Of a stretch of 64,000 nucleotides of DNA, positions 36,993 through 49,210 are shown piece by piece (position 1 is the first letter of the stretch; the number at the start of each line of letters is the position of its first letter). The stretch comes from Mansonella perstans. Its lineage: Eukaryota; Nematoda; Chromadorea; Rhabditida; Onchocercidae. The DNA lies in contig JBAMDO010000577.1 in the NCBI GenBank assembly GCA_037074765.1, positions 62,001 to 126,000 of the forward strand, written 5' to 3'. The translations under genes were made by a program, and so were the position numbers. The notes under the pieces are model-generated. The model was not told the DNA's origin. It saw only the letters and a program-made list of their open reading frames with translations, and made no database searches.

Positions 36993-39900
36993 AAAGCAAT
37001 TTTTTGATGTTACTCTTTTATATGAAGCATTATCCGCTTTTGTATTTTATTGGTCTTTTGTTGGATCACTGTAAGAAAAATAATATTCTGAAGAAGGAAT
37101 GGTATTGGGAAAAAATTCGAACTTTTTCTATTCTAGCCCTTTCTTGACTCTACTTTTTTCCTTTTGATCGTTTATTTATTTTCATTTCGAGAAATCACTA
37201 TCCAGAATTTTCTTTTATCTCTAGCAGGTTAAAAAACCATAGTAACAATTCATACCTGCCCTGAATAATTAGGATAAACTAGATCATGAAAGCTCTTCAT
37301 ACTTTTATTCAGTTCTGAACAAAAACCTAATTTGAATTACCTACTACTATCAAATTAAGATATTTAACTTGGAGTGAAGAGCACCGTTTTTGTAATGAAA
37401 TCAATGTTTTCAATAGAACAATTTGCACAGAACAAAGATGAAAAACTAAGATCAATATGGACTCACGTGTACATGGACTTTCACACAGTTTTTCCTTTTT
37501 CCTTTCGGATCCGTCATAATTAAGTCGCCTAAAAACATATTTAAGATAAATTTGACATTCACTATTTGTGCAAACAATGAACATAAAGCAATTTTAATAT
37601 TTTACTAATACGTTTCTAATTTTGTCACTCATTGTTGGATTTTTTTCAACAATTCTACAAAAAAAAAGATTACCCATTCGGGTTTTGAATCAAATTAAGC
37701 TTCAATCTAAACATAGTTTTGGTAACTCAAAACACTGTCAATTCCGAAAATTCAATCATGGGTAAAATTCAAGCTAATATTCTCAACATTCTGAGATTTA
37801 AATTTTATTTGAAACTGATTGCATGATGGCATTTTATATGGGACATGCCTTATTCCGCTATGTCTTGTTCTACTTTTCAAAGTTATGAAAGTTACCCATA
37901 GTGATAAAATAGGTTTTCATCAGAAAAATTGGCAGTGGCAAAATTTATTTTATATTTTTAAAATATCATAAAATGATAATGCATATGATAACCCTATTCT
38001 ACTCATCATAATCAATGAAAAATTATTCACTTCCACTATTTATCGCTACAACAAACAATAAAATAACACAATCCCAAAAAACGTTTTAAGGAAATGTCAA
38101 GTCAATAGTACCATCCACTTGCTAATATTTTAACGCTTACTGATATTTGATAGTTGTTCGCGATTTCCTACAGAAATATTTTTTTAATCGTTGTCATTTA
38201 TGCATGACAATTATTTTAGTATCGCTTCTTTAATTAATGTCGCTTCTTTCCGCTCTTCCTTTCGATTAACTTCTAGTTTTTTTATGATATCTTTATAATA
38301 TGAAGGAATAATTAATACCGGAACAATGGCTTTGAGTAAATGATATCCTGGTAACTAATAATGCTTCTAATAGGTGATAATATCAAATAAATTGATATGA
38401 GTAATAACATGATAAAAGAGATGCGAACTTTCCAAACATGTTATCATCAGTTATTTTATCCTCAGAAAGATTTCCAATAAGAATTGCTAAATTATGTAAT
38501 ATTTAGAGGATGTAAAAAATGAGACATCGAAGGAGTTTTGGGATTTTTATACAGCCGCACCTTCTTTTGTTCAAAAATTTGAGAGACCAAAAAAATTTAA
38601 GAAACCCCCTCATTTCTAATTATTTCTGAGTTTCAAGATATTAACAAATTACCTAAGACGAAATGATGATTTCAAAAAGAAGAAACTGTTATGAGATTTT
38701 TCCGCGAACGATGCCTCGTAATGATTTGCACGTGAAGGCACAGACAAATGTACATAATTGATGATTTTTAAACGGGAGGTTAAATACACAAATTAATATA
38801 GAAATATGTAGAATGTTAATAAAAGAACAATAATGATAATAAAAAAGGCTAGTGATTTGATTGGTTGAATGAAAGCAAGTGCTAGTGTCTTTAACAACAA
38901 AGCAAGTGCAAGAATAGTTTGAAATAAGTCAAGTCAACATTGAGCTAATGAGTGATCGGCGAATCCTAGCTCTTCTATAATGCTGATAAGCGGGTTGTGG
39001 TTTATAATTCCAGACATAGTATGACCCTTAGACATTAATGAAAAATAATCGTTTAACCTTCTTCTCTTTCGACAATTGCATATAGGATGAAAGTAGAGTT
39101 TTCTTGCAACATTCCGACATTGCATATGAACTTAGTTACAAGACCAAGCATTTTACAGTATTCGACTATGAGCTTAACTGTAGCAAGAGATGGTTTGAGC
39201 TGACCAAAAGTTTCACAAAAATCGCAAAACTAAATTAGCTTACAATTTGGAACAATTAGACAAATGGTTTATTACTTTAAGTTAACCAAATAATTCTATT
39301 TTTTGGTGTAATAAATCATTTGGCTCAATAGTATTTTAAAACAATTTAAATTCATAATGTAGAAATTTACTTCATGAGTTTTGGATTTTTCCGACAGAAA
39401 CCAATATGGCAATTGATTATACAAAATCAGAAATATTCTGGCTGAAAGCTACTCCAAACTACCGAAATATTCTTTAATTCATCTGTGTTTCTTCGACAGT
39501 TGGAACTCCAAGTATCACTGGACGAAGGTCAAAGGACACATTGAACCTTAGTGTAGCAGATAAGTAGAAGTACGATCTTTTTATAGCCTTCGATAGTAAT
39601 ACATCAAGTAGCATCTAACTTCAGAATTATAAGATATCCCAATTCAGACTTTGAGATTCATTTCATGAAGCCCTGAAAAATTCCAAACTTTAGAAAGAGG
39701 ATCAAAGGTGAAATAAAACAAGAGGCTGATTGCAAACTCCAAATATCCAAATTCTGTGTTAGCCTCAGATGAGGAAAAAACCATGTGATTCCACCAAATT
39801 TCAAAAGGTGCATTAAAGTTCAAAACTGAGAGAAGTCTTAAAAGTATTTAAAAACTGTGTCGGCAATTCGCCAGATCGGGCAAAAGGAAAGAAGAAGTAT

Positions 39901-40036
39901 TATCTCTTTGTCGATGCTTCCTCATGAATTGATGCCCATCCAATCAATACTTTATTCATCATTATCATCACAGTAATAATCATTACCATTTGGAGATTAA
40001 TTTAAATCACTTACCTGATTCGACTTTTTCTGCTGA
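36993..40036. other. intergenic between psf-2 and wdr-23 (convergent genes)
   Basis: Both flanking genes end here. I see no complete gene. One exon-like block on the minus strand (37528-37467) is listed separately. A minus-strand frame at 38934-39125 is basic and hydrophobic in parts but unrecognised. Confidence 0.5.
37467..37528 (-). other. exon-like block, possible 3' UTR exon of wdr-23
   Basis: The block is bounded by a TTTTTAG acceptor and a C|GTGAGT donor. A consensus donor CAG|GTAAGT also lies 22 bases after the wdr-23 stop (at 40015), so wdr-23 may splice within its 3' UTR to here. It reads RLNYDGSERKKEKLCESPCT in one frame, which I do not recognise. Confidence 0.25.
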
Positions 40037-42701
40037 TCAAGCATCTCGCATATAGTGATACCATCTCGATGTTGCTCCATCCCACTAGATATGCTCAGAT
40101 TTGTTAAATTTACAAAACCAAAACAAGAATTTAAAAAAACTAGTAATAAATGTTTTTCGATTCCCCGATTTTCGTTACCATTTCAAATTTTAACACAAGT
40201 TCCGTTATCATAAATAACTAATTGCAGAACATACTGAAACGGTAATAATTTCGGTTTCGTCAGGATGCCAACAGCAGTCACGTACTACACTTTTGTGTCC
40301 ATCTAAAGTCTGCACAATTTCTCCCGTAAAAATGTCATAAACTGCAAAACAAATCATTTAACCTTCCAAACTTGAATATAATAATTAACAGATATGATGT
40401 CATGTAGAACGGATTTAGCATACTGAAACATAAAAATTCAAAAATTCCACAAGAACTAACTATACAAAGTTCCTTCGGTGCTACCAGTATAAACATAGCG
40501 ATATCCAGTTCGCTCCGGTGAAAACTTGGCACGAATGAGAGTATGCTGCACTGAATGTCCTCGCAAAGTTAACAGTGATCCATCACCTAAAGTATTTTAC
40601 GTTATTATTAATTTCTAATTAAGGAGATATTGGTTCATGCAGAACAATATCTGCCAGATACTCAAAATATGAAAATAATTTTTCAATTTAATACTCCATA
40701 GTAATGTCCAATCCGGCGCATTTCGCCTAATGGCTATCCATATGTCAGTTATAACAGATGACTTTTATGAAGTGAAAAAAAAAACTTTAATACATTTATT
40801 CTAACGAGAAACGGACCTTGCAAAGGCCCCACAGAGTGGAACACTCGCGGTATCTGTTGATATCTATAATCCCATCTCTGTTTTTTTGCTGCATTCAGCG
40901 TGACCCTCTGAAAAAGTGTTCAAAAAATAAGGACAAATGACCTAATAGGCCTTAATTCCTATCCTACTTATTCAGTTGTTTCTCATTCTTTGTTTTAACA
41001 TATACTGTAACATATAAAAAGCGATATTAAACAACAGTCAACACGACAGTGCAATCATTCGGTACATCATTATATCATTGTAGAATATACAAGATTATCA
41101 GATCATTCAATGCAGTTGCATCTCCTCGTGGTGGCATGAAAGCAAATCAGACGCAAATGTTATTGGCTTTTGAGAACACATTCATCAAACTATCAGTAAA
41201 CTGTTCTTTCATTTTTTTTGTATTTTTTTCTGATTTTTTTTTTTTTTTTGAATCATTAAAGCTATCAGTAAATCAAGCAGATTACAATAACAGGTCAAAA
41301 CACAACGATTTCGTTTCTATAATATACAAACATACCACTATGCTTAACACTACATACCTGTTTCCAATTTAATGCAATTATTAAATGTGCATTCTATGGA
41401 TTCTTATTTCATAATCAATCCGGTTATGAAATGAGAATTAGTAAAACAGTGAAGGAAAAGATGAATACCCCAGCATCACTTGAAGAAAATCGCCGTGAAT
41501 CCCAAATCTTGATAGTTTGGTCTTTGGAATTTGTCAAGATATATTTATCATTACCGTGAATATCAATGTAAGTGATACCATCACGATGTCCCGCAAATAT
41601 GCCGACTGGCTTGGTCTGATATCCAGGACTTTCAATTAAACGATAATCCCACATCTAAAAATAAGAACAGATATTCATTGGGAAATCAAGATAAACATTT
41701 TTCGTACGTAAAAAAACCAATCTATCAAATAAATTGAATTTGAAAGTGAGCTACATATATGAACGAGCTCTGATATGACCTCTGAACCTGATTTATTTTG
41801 CATTTATTACTTGATTATTCAGAGGAGAGGGGTGCATGAATGAAAAGTTGATAGATTTGATCCCATTGGGCTTCTTCAATTTTCATAGTGACAACAACAA
41901 AAGCATTATTGAAGTCCATTAGTCTAGAAGCATGCTTAGCCCATTCTTTATGATGCAGTTGGATAATCGGAGGAATCATTTATCCTCCTCATCCTTTTTA
42001 ATACAATAAATTCAATCACCTTACAGAGTCCATCATCGCTCCCGCTATAGAAAGTATGCGGATCAGTTTTACTGCAGCAAATTGCATTGACATCATCTTG
42101 ATGAGCTTCAAACTGTAAAAAACTTAAAACTTCGCATTCTCAGATTTCGATTTAAACCTCCAATCCCAAGTTGAATATAGATAATTGATATTTATATCGG
42201 CAATGCTTCAGCAAGAAAAGTAGCAAATAAAATTTGTTAGTGATATGAAACTGATTATTCACAGCGATTTTTAGAATCCAAAGTATTTTTGAGCTTTTCG
42301 AATACAACAAGCTTAAATCAGTTAATACTGTTTCGATAAACCTCTGAGGTATCCGTCCATGCTTCAAAAATTTTTAGCACGTCGCTATCATACCATCACT
42401 TATACTATGATAAAAAACCTGATCGAAAAACAGAACATGCCATTTGAACATTAGGCTGTAAACGAGAGAATAGGTATATAAAACCATCGGATCCACCAGC
42501 TATGAGATAATGATCATCCATATTATAACGTAAGGAAAAATATGCAAATCTGAAATTGCATTACTACAATCTTCAAAAGAAACACTTTATTCAAAATGAT
42601 ACATATGTTTTGATTTAATTAAGGTAAAATAACCAAAAAATTACAACAGTGATGAGTACAAAGTGTTAGTGATATTTGAATCTTTAGCCAGATAGTTTTA
42701 G

Positions 42702-42737
<36 letters not shown>

Positions 42738-45042
42738 ATGAAAATTTGCTTATGCATGAAGAATGGATCAGATGAAAATACTTCACCTGTTGGTAAGACT
42801 TTGCGACCTTCCTTCTTCAGGGAATGATTTCCATATTAAATAATCAGTTAGTGTGTCAATAGTAGCATAATGAACTGCAACAATGAATCCATTCAGGTAT
42901 GAAATTCATTACTTGAAGTGTATAAATTTTAAATTTTTCTCAGAAAATTACCGAGCTGGCAATAAGTTACAATAAGTTAATGTCATAACGCAAAAGTTCC
43001 TACAAAACTGAACAGTGAGGGTTCAAATCCCTTTGTTTTTTAAAATTTGTGACTGTTCTTCTAAAAATGAAAAAGTATTTGCTATACCATAGCATAGTGA
43101 AATGAATTCAAGATTCAAGTGAAATGGTAAGAAATTACTACGAATCAACCAATAAATGCCATTTAATTCAACGAAAAGAATTGCGGACTGCAATGTGGAA
43201 CACCTTATCCAAAAAACAAGTTTAGTAAAGATAACTTGTAACTGACTATATCAATCAATCTAACAATGAAGTCGATACACAGAAAAACGAGAATCTGCAT
43301 GTAATACTGCAGTAACTTTCATCTCATATTTACTGTTGATTTAACAGTCCACAACATTGGAAATAAATATACAAAATATGCTGATCATAACGATAAATTC
43401 ATAATTGTGTGAATTAAAGGAAAAAAAAGAGAGAAAAGATACGTACTGGCGTTGCTCCAGGTTGAATAAGCAATTTGACTACCGGTAGAATTGACAGTCA
43501 AATCAAGAATGCTCCAGCCAATATCAGGAACCGAATGCTTTATTGGCTCTACTGTGTATTTAGAGTGCACTCGATTTTGTACATGTGTACGTGATCGATA
43601 AAAGCGCAACTTATCATCTGAAAGTTAATCTTCTAATTAAGGAAAAAGTTTCTGAACATTTTACACTAATTTCCTGCAGATAGAAAATGGCCAAGAAAAC
43701 TTCGAAAAAAAAAGATCTGTAACCTTGACTAGCAGTGACAATTTTATTATCTCGTAAATATAAACAACAAAACGTTTTTGTATTTAAAGTTTCGATGATA
43801 GTTCTGTTGTTTGGAAGATACCTAAAAAAGAAATATGAAAAAAAAATTTAAACAAAAATTAGTTAAAGTTTTTATTGAAAGCATAAGAAAAAACAGGGGA
43901 ATTTAGAATCATAAGTAAATATTTATTTTGTGAAGTAATAAAAATTGATGTGTTACATTAAAGCATTGTTCATTTATGATATTAACATATATCAAGATCT
44001 TCTGCATTTTTTATTATTAATGCAATATTTTTCAACCAAATTTTGTGGGGATAAAATCATTAAAAAATTACCTATTGATTATAGAAGCTTGTTCACCATG
44101 AGTAAAAGAACCACTCGGTGGAAGCTTCTGCCCCGTAAGTGCGCTGTGACTTGGTGTTTGTCGTCTGCCCATTTCTCGAGTTCTTAACATGTGCTGAATG
44201 GGAAATTCCGAAAAAATAGCACCAGAGAGAGTTGCTGTCGTTTGCTTTAATTTCGTGATACTCTGGAAAATAAGCAAATTACATACAAATATGTATTTAT
44301 CAAATATTCAGCGCAAAAATTGAAATATTTCACCAACACTAATTTTGATTTGAAAACAATTTCTCTTTTTAGAAAAAAAAAAAAAAAAAAAACAAAATTT
44401 AATGATATTAAAAGTTATTAGCCAAGCTAAATTCGGCAGAGATCAAGGCAGAGATCAGAGATCATGGCTGTGATCAAAACACACCTCGACCAAACCAGGA
44501 TCATTCGAAAAAAAACTTTTTGCTCTCCTTGTCCATTTTTCTCGACGCACATTTAAGTTATCATTCCGATTGCACTGAAATTCATATCCGTGAGGAAATT
44601 TACGCTTACTTTTCCTCCTCAATTTTGCATTATTCTTCACCATAAATTTTCAGTATTTGGTAGCAGCTAATATTCAATTAAACCGTTGCGAAATGAGATC
44701 TCAAGTAAAATGATAAATAAAACTAATTATTATTTCACACAGAAGCTTAATTAAAAACAGGAAACTAAGTTTAGTTTTATTTAATTTGTTAATTATTGAT
44801 GATATTATTGAATGAAGCACATAATTATGAATTTTTCTTAAAGTAGCAAAGAATTTTAAACAGTATGGAAGCAACAGAAAGATGAATATTTTAGTATTAA
44901 AATCGGTGTCAAAAAAAATGCTTGAAAAAATGAATAAATTGAATTATATGCAAAAAAATTGTCGAATTTTAAAAACAAAAAGATGTTTTAATACATATGT
45001 AGAATTACTTACTATGTTCATTGCAGCATTATTGGCACCCAT
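40037..45042 (-). CDS. wdr-23: WDR-23/DCAF11, CUL4-DDB1 substrate receptor
   Basis: A WD40 protein that presents substrates to the CUL4-DDB1 ubiquitin ligase; in C. elegans WDR-23 holds down the stress factor SKN-1/Nrf. The model has 12 exons and 445 aa: 45042-45013, 44262-44072, 43821-43724, 43617-43447, 42874-42787, 42549-42441, 42112-42020, 41654-41469, 40907-40817, 40586-40461, 40341-40235, 40084-40037. Matches to DCAF11 run through the whole propeller: KTFCCLYLRDNKIVTASQDD, PVGIFAGHRDGITYID, LTNSKDQTIKIWDSRRFSSS, RWDYRYQQIP and HSVQHTLIRAKFSPERTGY. The last exon adds WDG..SRW, the final blade. An alternative first exon lies at 44643-44485. Intron 6 appears to start with GC. The gene stands head-to-head with sod-2. 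Confidence 0.92.
44485..44643 (-). CDS. wdr-23: alternative first exon of wdr-23 (basic, nuclear-type N-terminus)
   Basis: An ATG-initiated frame of 53 codons ends at donor GAG|GTGTGT in phase 0, exactly the phase needed to join wdr-23 exon 2 at 44262. It would give a 488-aa isoform with a highly basic start (KNNAKLRRKSKRKF) that looks like a nuclear localisation signal, in place of the ten-residue start MGANNAAMNI. C. elegans wdr-23 also makes isoforms with different N-termini and different cell locations. Confidence 0.6.
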
Positions 45043-46929
45043 CTCTTAATGCAAAGCAGTAGATAACCAGTCAGTAAATAAATATCCTAGACCAGTAAAT
45101 AAAGAGTAAGTAAACAAATATGCACGTTATCCTGAAAACAAGAAAATTTTGTACTGAAATAAAACTCTATCAGACTGTTACTAAGGTTAGTCAAGCTTAA
45201 CACGAACTTTTTTATTTCTCTGATACACAATGATATAATAGCGGTTACTTTCAAATACAAAATTTCTCAGTTTTACCTATAGGTTAGCAATGTCCCAACC
45301 GCACAGTGTACGAGAAAAGTAAGAAAGTGATAAATCTCGAGTGAAAAGTTTATATTTATAGCTTCAAAACTCTCTTATTGTGTATTTTGGGAACTATAAA
45401 TTAAAAATAATGAAAAAGAATGGACTGAAATGAGAGAGCATGAGAGAGTAAATGAAAAATTAAAGATTTTTTTAATTTATCTTAGCGAATTGATCTTTTC
45501 CAGCAATTTTAAAACGATTTTTTTAACAGTTAGAAATTACTTACATTACTATCTGTAACGAATACTTATTAACAATTACATATGGAGGATAATTTTATTT
45601 TGAATTAAGGTAAAGTTTTTTCCAAGTTTTATTTGCTTATTTGTGCGATCAGATTTCTTTAGTGATTATAAAAGTAACTATCAGTTGTTCTTTCATCTAT
45701 TTGTTTTTGTTTACTGTCTCATATCCTTTCATTTCAATTGCATTCTTATTATTTTAACTAAATCCCATTTTATATATAGTAAGATAGCTTTGAAATTACA
45801 AAATATAGGCTTTTCACTCGAGCTTTACCTGTTTCTTGCTTTTTCCATATATCATGCAGTTAGAACATTGCTGGCCTGTAGGTGAAACTTACGAAAACGT
45901 TGAGTGTGTATTTGAAGGTCATCATTCGATCATTATGTGGCTATCAGAAAGACAAAATAGTTCTAGCAACGAATAGAACCAAAAAAAAGAAAACAATAAA
46001 AACTTCAGATTCATCGGAATATTTGACCAGCAGAGCATATTTTGATGAATTCAGGTCTATCAGAATATTTGACCAGCAGAGCATATTTTGATGAATTCAG
46101 GTCTATCAGAATATTTGACCAGCAGAGCATATTTTGATGAATTCAAGTCTATCAGTATATTTGACTAGCAGAGCATATTTTGATGAATTCAGGTCTATCA
46201 GAATATTTGACCAGCAGAGCATATTTTGATGAATTCAGGTCTATCAGAATATTTGACTAGCAGAGCATATTTGATGAATCTTATCGAATCAAATTTGCAA
46301 CTTACTGTGTAATCAAATTAACTAATAATCATAAATATACGCTAAAAAAATATCAGGTGTCTGCATACATACCTACGTGTGTCTGCCAAGTTCATAGAAA
46401 TTCATACAGATGCATACACATACACATAGGACACGTGCATCCAGTAAAGCCTGCATAGGGGTACTGCCAAATGATACACATATGATCAAAGAGAGGGTGC
46501 AGAGAATGGTGTCAGTAGGAAGAGATGGAGAGGATGGAAGCAGGTGATACTTGGTAAAATATCAGGTGGGAACTTACAAGTGTCAGGTTGAAGTCCTCTT
46601 TTTAGCTAGGCTTTTAAATCAATGCTTTGGTCTTTTCCGCTACCTGAAATAAGTGTCAATAAGTATTTGTACGTTCTTTATGTACTGGAACATATAATTA
46701 AGGTTGTTTAAGCGAATAGAATGTCTTATATTTGTATATATATATATATTAAATTAAGTTGTGTTTGCTTACTGTAAATCATTTAGCTATATTGGCTTAT
46801 GCTAAATTCAAAGTAATATAAAAGTTTGCTTTAATGACAGGTTGTTCGTCGTAAATATATATGTTAATTTAAATGCAAATATATTTCATACTTTATTCAT
46901 CGTTGATCAAGTCCTTTTACAGGTTATCA
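45043..46929. other. shared upstream region of wdr-23 and sod-2
   Basis: This 1.9-kb divergent region should carry both promoters. It holds a 46-bp tandem repeat (46005-46282), CA/TA-rich DNA near 46380-46440 and an (AT)n run near 46740. Plus-strand open frames at 45643-46091 look like chance. A TGTCAT core (on the minus strand at about 46833-46838) lies near sod-2 but is too short to call a SKN-1 site. Confidence 0.5.
46005..46282. repeat. 46-bp tandem repeat, about six copies
   Basis: About six head-to-tail copies of a 46-bp unit (core TATTTGACCAGCAGAGCATA, then TTTTGATGAATTCAGG). Copies differ by single bases such as GACCAG/GACTAG, and the last is shortened. It sits midway between the wdr-23 and sod-2 starts. 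Confidence 0.95.
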
Positions 46930-48453
46930 ATGCATCCAATTATTGCTGCTGCAGGTCGTTTATTGATTAGCAAAAAGTAAATTAATAAAAAATTTCAAAT
47001 TACCAGCAAATTTGTTATGTTGTTTCATTTCTAAATCACTGCGATGAAAAATCTCACAGTGAACGTTAATTAATTGAGAAAAGTTTGGAGAAAAATTGTT
47101 GGAAATGAAAATCATTTTGAACCTAATAAATTTGTGTATTTTCAGTTACAGTTTGAGCTCAAAACAGTTAAAGTATACTGTTCCTGATTTACCATATGAT
47201 TATGGGGCTTTAGAGCCGATAGTTTCCGCCGAAATTATGCAACTACACCATGGCAAACATCATGTTGCATATGTAAATGGTCTTAATCAATCCGAAGAGA
47301 AAGTAAACGAGGCGCTTGCAAAAGGTTTGCAAATACTCTAAAAAAAAAAAGCTTAAAAATGAGTAAAAGAGGTTGATTGTCTTTGGTCTCATAAATAGGA
47401 AAATTCTTAAACAATATATTTCCAGTTGAGATAAAAAAAAAGTTTTATTTTTCATGCAATGTTTTCCAAAGTTTTGAATGAAAAATTTTGAAAAATTATA
47501 GCCATTGAGGAGTTAAGATTGCAATTATTTTGAGTTTTGTTTTGTTTTTTTTTTTTAGGAGATATGCAAGCTTTTACTGCTGCTACAAAATTAATGAATT
47601 TCAACGCTGGCGGCCACATTAATCACACACTGTTTTGGGAAGGATTAATTGCTGTAAAGGATAGTGGTGAACCAAACTGTAAGTTCCTTTCCCAAAAAAC
47701 ATTACTTCAACATAACAGTTTAGTTTAGTTTTAAATTATATTCGTGTTTTTCTATACAATGATGTACATTTATAATTGAGAAAAATCTTTGGACAGCAAA
47801 CAAGCAACCATTTTTAAAAACTCAAAAAGTTTTTTTGCATATGTTCAACAGTCTGTTTATAGCTGAACTGATGTCTGCCATAAAGAAGGAATTCGGATCT
47901 TTGGAAAACATGAAGGATAAGTTAAATGCGAAAACAATTGCAATCCAAGGTTCTGGATGGGGATGGCTTGCTTATGACAAAGAAATGGAACGTTTGCAGC
48001 TTGCTTGTTGCCCCAACCAAGATATTCTCCAATCAACAACGGGTAAGTAGGATAACAAAAACGGGACAGGAATATTTTTTTTTAGAGAGCTCTCGGAACA
48101 TAACCCCTCAATTCTTTTAACCAGCGTTTACATCCTGCAACTCTAATATAACAGGCCTCGCTTTAATGAACGCATGTATGAGATGTAGAAGCACATGTTA
48201 TGGTGCTCAAAGTAGTGATTGCCGGGATTTTCTTATTTTTAAGGGAAGTACAAGTACATTTCATTTGTTAGTTGCTAGTACATTTCATTTGTTGGTTGCT
48301 ATTCTAGGTCTTCTTCCGCTATTTTCCATTGACGTCTGGGAGCATGCTTATTATCTGCAATATAAAAATGTACGGGCAGATTATGTGAAAGCTATCTGGA
48401 AAATTGCAAACTGGAAAGTAATCAGCGATCGCTATATTAAAGCTAAGGGATGA
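46930..48453 (+). CDS. sod-2: mitochondrial manganese superoxide dismutase
   Basis: Converts superoxide to hydrogen peroxide and oxygen in the mitochondrial matrix. The model has five exons, 46930-46976, 47146-47324, 47559-47678, 47863-48042 and 48308-48453, giving 223 aa, the normal precursor length. The first 25 residues ([15 protein letters not shown]…) suit a transit peptide. The mature part begins near [12 protein letters not shown]. Metal ligands are visible: the first His of LHHGKHH (about residue 50), the second His of GGHINH, and Asp and His of [16 protein letters not shown]. The Gln of CPNQD is in the Mn-enzyme position. A TTTTACAG acceptor ends seven bases before the ATG, suggesting trans-splicing. 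Exon 2 could start at 47146 or 47152 without frame change. Confidence 0.96.
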
Positions 48454-49210
48454 TTTTTTATGAAGATGTACAATTGAATCCGGTGTATCCGATGTACAAT
48501 TCTTCTACTTCGAGTAAAAAAGCAAGTCAGAACATCAAAATTAGATAAAGCCTCTAATGATTGATTTAAAAATCTTGATGTCAAAGTGCTACCGGCAACC
48601 TGTGCACCTTCTATTCCTTTGTAGTACACAGCATTCATATAAAATTGATAGCTTTCACTCTTTCAATAATGAAATATGTTTCCTTGAAAAATGTGATTAA
48701 TTTAATAAATTTCTCCATGGAATTTTTTTCGCTTCTTTGATGTCGAATTATGATTTTCAAGATGATGGCTGATGAATTGCAATAGCTCAATAAGTAGTCT
48801 TTATACTTAGTGCCCAAAAATTGAAAACACTGTGGTACCATTAGGTATTAAACATGCTATATGTTATCTCTCAATTACTGAATATAAACTGATAAATAAT
48901 CGCATGAGATTTTGAATTACATAATTGCAAAGCAAATCATAGATGGCATTAGAAATATTGCCTAACTATCGGATCGGGTTGACATTTTTTGCTGTTTCAA
49001 AAACAACTCATGGAAAATTTATTAACTGTACAAATTAAACAAATTGGGAATCTGGAAAAGTGCATAATAAATACAGCTATAATTACAAAACATTATAACC
49101 AACAGATTGAGTAATACAAATGATCACACAGATGTGATTGATACAGGTGATTAAAGAGATCCATTAAGAATTCATCTCAGTGGATGTCTCAAATGCTGAT
49201 CATTGCTGAA
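48454..49210. other. convergent 3' gap between sod-2 and NELF-C/D
   Basis: Both genes end in this 0.76-kb gap. It should hold two 3' UTRs; a TTTAATAAAT signal-like sequence lies near 48700. Minus-strand open frames at 48432-48841 show no motif or splice support. Confidence 0.5.

Noticed and set aside
43005..43050. tRNA T-arm-like sequence (AGGGTTCAAATCCCT)
   Set aside because: I could not find a matching acceptor stem, D-arm or anticodon arm at the right spacing; probably chance.
45643..46091. Two adjoining plus-strand open frames between wdr-23 and sod-2
   Set aside because: Composition is AT-driven and hydrophobic, no motif is seen, and the second frame runs into the 46-bp repeat.
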